Shown here: piece by piece, positions 60,095 to 62,732 of the stretch
Numbering within the stretch: the first letter of the stretch is position 1
Layout: each line of letters starts with the position of its first letter
Assembly: GCA_017519145.1 (NCBI GenBank)
Contig: JAFWTA010000043.1
Span: 1 to 62,732 of the forward strand
Reading direction: 5' to 3'
Source: Ruminococcus sp.
Lineage (GTDB): Bacteria; Bacillota; Clostridia; Oscillospirales; Ruminococcaceae
Length of the DNA: 62,732 nt
Notes under the pieces: model-generated
Told to the model about the DNA's origin: nothing
The model's input: only the letters and a program-made list of their open reading frames with translations
Databases searched by the model: none
Translations under genes and position numbers: made by a program

Positions 60095-60123
60095 TTGATT
60101 TTAGCTAAACTAAGCGTTATAAT
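60095..60123 (+). promoter_or_regulatory. Promoter of the GH26 mannanase gene
   Basis: TTGATT, 17 bases, TATAAT, 38 bases before the ATG at 60162. Confidence 0.88.
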
Positions 60124-60161
60124 TAAAGTACAGATATTTTTGTTTAATGGAGGATATTAAC

Positions 60162-62393
60162 ATGAGAAACAATTTACTGAGGAAGGCAGGAGCAGCACTC
60201 ATGTCGGCAGCTATGGCACTTAACGGCGCCGTATACAGTGCAGCTACAGTTACAGCAGCGGATGAACCGCTGAAGTTCGAGTTCGAGGACGCCAAGATCA
60301 CAGGCGATGTTACCGTTGAGAAGGACGCATCTGCCAGCGGCGGCTCTGTACTGAAAATGACTGAGAGCGGCACCATCGAGCTGACAGTCAATGTTGAGCA
60401 GTCAGGCTCCTACAAGCTCACATTCTATGCGTTCGGTATCGGCAGCGACAAGCAGCAGAACCTGAGCGTAAACGGCACTTCACAGGGCGCTATCGGAATC
60501 CCTCAGGGAACCGAGTACACCGCCATAGCAGTTCCCGCTATCATGCTGAAGGCAGGCGACAACACAGTGACCATAGAGAAGTCATGGGGATGGTCGCAGT
60601 TCGACTACCTTACAGTAGAGTCCATGTCCGCAGCCAAGATAGAGGCTAAGCAGACCAAGCCCTGCGACCAGCTGGCTACTGTTGAGACCCAGAGCCTTAT
60701 GGCTTACCTTGCTGATGTTTACGGCAAGCAGATAATCTCGGGTCAGCAGGAGATATACAGCGGCGGTCCTCACGGTCTTGAGACCGAGTTCGAGTACCTG
60801 AAGGATACCACAGGTCATTATCCCGCTATCAGAGGATTTGACTACGGAAACTTCTGTTGTCCTGCATTCGGCAGCGACGACGGCTCCACAAAGAGAGTCC
60901 TCGACTGGGTAAAGAACAAGAACGGTATCGCTACCGCCTCTTTCCATCTGAACGTGCCTAAGGACTTTGAAAACTTTAAGATCGGCTCGCGCATCGACTG
61001 GTCAAATACAACATATACCGCATCGGATACGGATTTCTCGCCCTCTAAGGCTGCTACGGAAGGCACCAAGGAGAACGAGTACTACCACGCAGCTCTGAAA
61101 ACTCTCGCAGCTGAGTTCAAGAAGCTCGAGGCAGAGGGAGTTCCCGTTATCTGGAGACCTCTCCACGAGGCAGAAGGCGGCGGCGGTGAGACAGGCTCAT
61201 GGTTCTGGTGGGGCAGAGAAGGCTCCGCAGCCTACAAGAAGCTCTGGATCTACACCTATGAGACACTCACAAGCGAGTTCGGCTGCCACAACCTTATCTG
61301 GGAGTGGAACAGCTATAACTTCGACACATCCAAGAACTGGTATCCCGGCGATGCCTATGTAGACATCATCGGCTACGATAAGTACAGCTGTACAGACTGG
61401 TCCACAGGAAGCGCAAGGTACTACCACAACGACAGTCCTTTCGCATCCACATTCTACGGACTCATGGAAAAGTATGACAGCGCAAAGATGATCTCACTTG
61501 CCGAGAACGACTGCTTCTCAAATCCCGACAAGATGAAGGAGGAGGGCGCAGCATGGCTGTACTTCTGTACATGGTATGACGGCGGAAGCGATACCACGAA
61601 CTTCCTTACAAATCCCACATTCAACACCAAGGAAGACACTATCGCTATGTATCAGAGCGATTACTGCGTGACTCTCGATGAGCTCCCCGCAGACCTCTAT
61701 AACCGCGAGGGCATCACACCTCCCGATCCCTCAAAGACAACAACAACCACCACAACTACCAGCGACCCCAATGTGACAACTACCACAACTGCATACAAGT
61801 TCGAGATACAGAAGAAGAACGTCAAGGTTCCCGAGACTCCCGAGAATGCAGTAGGCAAGGAGCTTGAGATCAGCATCAAGGGCGCAGCAGGCGCTTCCAT
61901 CGGCGGCGGAGTAGGCTTCGGCACAAACGCAGACGACTGGCAGAACATTGAGTGGAAGGGCAATGCGGACGCTGACGGAAATCTCACAGTAGTGGTAGAC
62001 CTCAAGGAAATGCCCGACGCAGTAAAGAACTGCGAGGTTCAGGTATGGTGGTCCAATACATGGAATGCTGCAGCAGAGTCAGGCGTTGACCAGCCCTATG
62101 AGATAGGTGACTGCAAGGTGAACTTCCTTATGGGCGGCGCACTTGAAAACTTATGGGGCGACACCAACGATGACGGAACAGTAGAGCTTGCAGACGCTAT
62201 CCTCATCATGCAGGCACTTGCAAATCCCAACAAGTACGGCGAGGGCGGCTCCGACAAGTATCACCTGACAGAGCGCGGCAGAGAGCTGGGCGATGTGGAT
62301 CTGTCCACAAAGGGTCTCACCTCAAACGACGCACTGTTCATTCAGGAATATCTCCTTCACACGAGAGAGTCTCTCGTGCCCAGTGCAGAATAA
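60162..62393 (+). CDS. Beta-mannanase, GH26, with carbohydrate-binding modules and dockerin
   Basis: A 743-residue secreted hydrolase of mannans. Signal peptide to about 33; a CBM35-like beta-sandwich (about 35-153, KFEFEDAKITG); GH26 catalytic domain (about 165-510). The catalytic acid is Glu 336 in WRPLHEAEG, next to the WFWWG aromatic cluster, and the nucleophile is Glu 448 in SLAENDCF. A Thr-rich linker (525-543) leads to a module of about 110 residues (545-658, ISIKGAAGASIGGG) resembling mannan-binding CBMs of Ruminococcus, then a type I dockerin (665-733) whose second calcium loop is atypical. ATG 60162 is chosen because GGAGG lies eight bases before; ATG 60147 is inside that site. Confidence 0.95.
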   Translation: MRNNLLRKAGAALMSAAMALNGAVYSAATVTAADEPLKFEFEDAKITGDVTVEKDASASGGSVLKMTESGTIELTVNVEQSGSYKLTFYAFGIGSDKQQNLSVNGTSQGAIGIPQGTEYTAIAVPAIMLKAGDNTVTIEKSWGWSQFDYLTVESMSAAKIEAKQTKPCDQLATVETQSLMAYLADVYGKQIISGQQEIYSGGPHGLETEFEYLKDTTGHYPAIRGFDYGNFCCPAFGSDDGSTKRVLDWVKNKNGIATASFHLNVPKDFENFKIGSRIDWSNTTYTASDTDFSPSKAATEGTKENEYYHAALKTLAAEFKKLEAEGVPVIWRPLHEAEGGGGETGSWFWWGREGSAAYKKLWIYTYETLTSEFGCHNLIWEWNSYNFDTSKNWYPGDAYVDIIGYDKYSCTDWSTGSARYYHNDSPFASTFYGLMEKYDSAKMISLAENDCFSNPDKMKEEGAAWLYFCTWYDGGSDTTNFLTNPTFNTKEDTIAMYQSDYCVTLDELPADLYNREGITPPDPSKTTTTTTTTSDPNVTTTTTAYKFEIQKKNVKVPETPENAVGKELEISIKGAAGASIGGGVGFGTNADDWQNIEWKGNADADGNLTVVVDLKEMPDAVKNCEVQVWWSNTWNAAAESGVDQPYEIGDCKVNFLMGGALENLWGDTNDDGTVELADAILIMQALANPNKYGEGGSDKYHLTERGRELGDVDLSTKGLTSNDALFIQEYLLHTRESLVPSAE

Positions 62394-62403
62394 ATAAAGA
62401 ACA

Positions 62404-62440
62404 GCCCCGAAGCATTTCAAAGTGCTTCGGGGCATTGTAT
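62404..62440 (+). terminator. Terminator after the mannanase gene
   Basis: A GCCCCGAAGCA/TGCTTCGGGGC stem followed by ATTGTATTTT. Confidence 0.85.
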
Positions 62441-62481
62441 TTTGTATGTCTGCTAATATAAATCAGAATTTATCGTAATAA

Positions 62482-62656
62482 CTTTGCTGAATTCCGATTT
62501 GAGCCGTCAGCCATTAGCCATTAGCATAATGTAGGGGACGCCGCCCTCGGCGTCCCGAAAAATTCGTATTATAGTGGTGACTATCATCCGCTCAATCAAG
62601 GGACGCCCTCACTTGCAGGGCGTCCCTCTTTCAAAAACAGTCCACCGGACTGATTT
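62482..62656. repeat. Dispersed palindromic element, right copy
   Basis: Inverted copy of 1-237, lacking the three-hairpin insert. It holds GGGACGCC...GGCGTCCC and GGGACGCCC...GGGCGTCCC hairpins and an AACAGTCC/GGACTG stem. The last 76 bases of the window, 62657-62732, hold no ORF I can support. Confidence 0.85.
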
Positions 62657-62732
62657 TGAAATTCACCCTTGCGGAGCGCTTTGATTTATTTCGTCGCCTT
62701 AAAAGCTGAAAGCGACGACCAGAGGCGCTGCC

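Overview
This window looks like a fibrolytic Ruminococcus-type gut or rumen Firmicute (Oscillospiraceae). The evidence is five secreted proteins with type I dockerins, a dockerin-bearing GH26 mannanase with Thr-rich linkers, sporulation genes (yqfC, yqfD, a ylbJ-like gene), a CIRCE-controlled groES-groEL operon, and many sigma-A promoters with TTGACA-like and TATAAT boxes 17 bp apart. I saw no rRNA, CRISPR array, transposase, integrase or prophage. The species call is inference.

Layout. 0.3-11 kb, minus strand: folC, a DUF4268 protein, an SDR oxidoreductase, a Dabb protein, three related small membrane proteins with a GNAT acetyltransferase, pyruvate kinase and a PcrA-type helicase. A pyruvate kinase 3' fragment between two of the membrane protein genes marks an old tandem duplication. 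11-13.4 kb: a helical-repeat protein, tRNA-Gln(CUG) and a promoter-driven intergenic RNA candidate. 13.4-19.3 kb: a divergent pair of very large dockerin proteins, one CotH-kinase-like and one with a HEFGH protease-like motif. 19.5-23.6 kb: a TetR regulator with a perfect palindromic operator and an ABC exporter. 24-31 kb: a wall-anchored vWA/lipase-like protein, a CobW-type GTPase, a C_GCAxxG_C_C protein behind a 28-codon NifX-like remnant, and an ECF sigma factor with a membrane partner. 31-38 kb: metG, a patatin phospholipase, a zinc-ribbon membrane protein and two dockerin proteins. 38-43 kb: a complete BceRS-BceAB-type peptide-antibiotic response module with an extra 73-residue membrane protein. 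43-52 kb: amino-acid binding lipoprotein, Na+/alanine symporter, a candidate small RNA, SulP transporter, alpha/beta hydrolase and a membrane protein. 50.9-57.3 kb: yqfC-yqfD, ylbJ-like, groES-groEL and an ABC-F ATPase. 57.5-60 kb, minus strand: nth, yjbQ and a sirtuin, followed by a broken lipoprotein gene. 60-62.4 kb: the GH26 mannanase.

How the genes work together. The dockerin proteins are candidate cellulosome components, but no cohesin or scaffoldin is present, so their partners lie elsewhere. Their dockerins fall into three sequence types, which may mean different docking sites. The Bce module and the TetR-ABC set look like envelope-stress or efflux responses.

Two layers of non-coding structure stand out. 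One is a family of palindromic GGGACGCC-type elements, including an inverted pair at the two window ends, one between groES and groEL, and possibly a related pair of hairpins inside the ylbJ-like coding region. The other is a set of promoter-plus-terminator intergenic RNAs with no ORF. The repeats at both edges suggest that this window is an assembly contig broken at a dispersed repeat.
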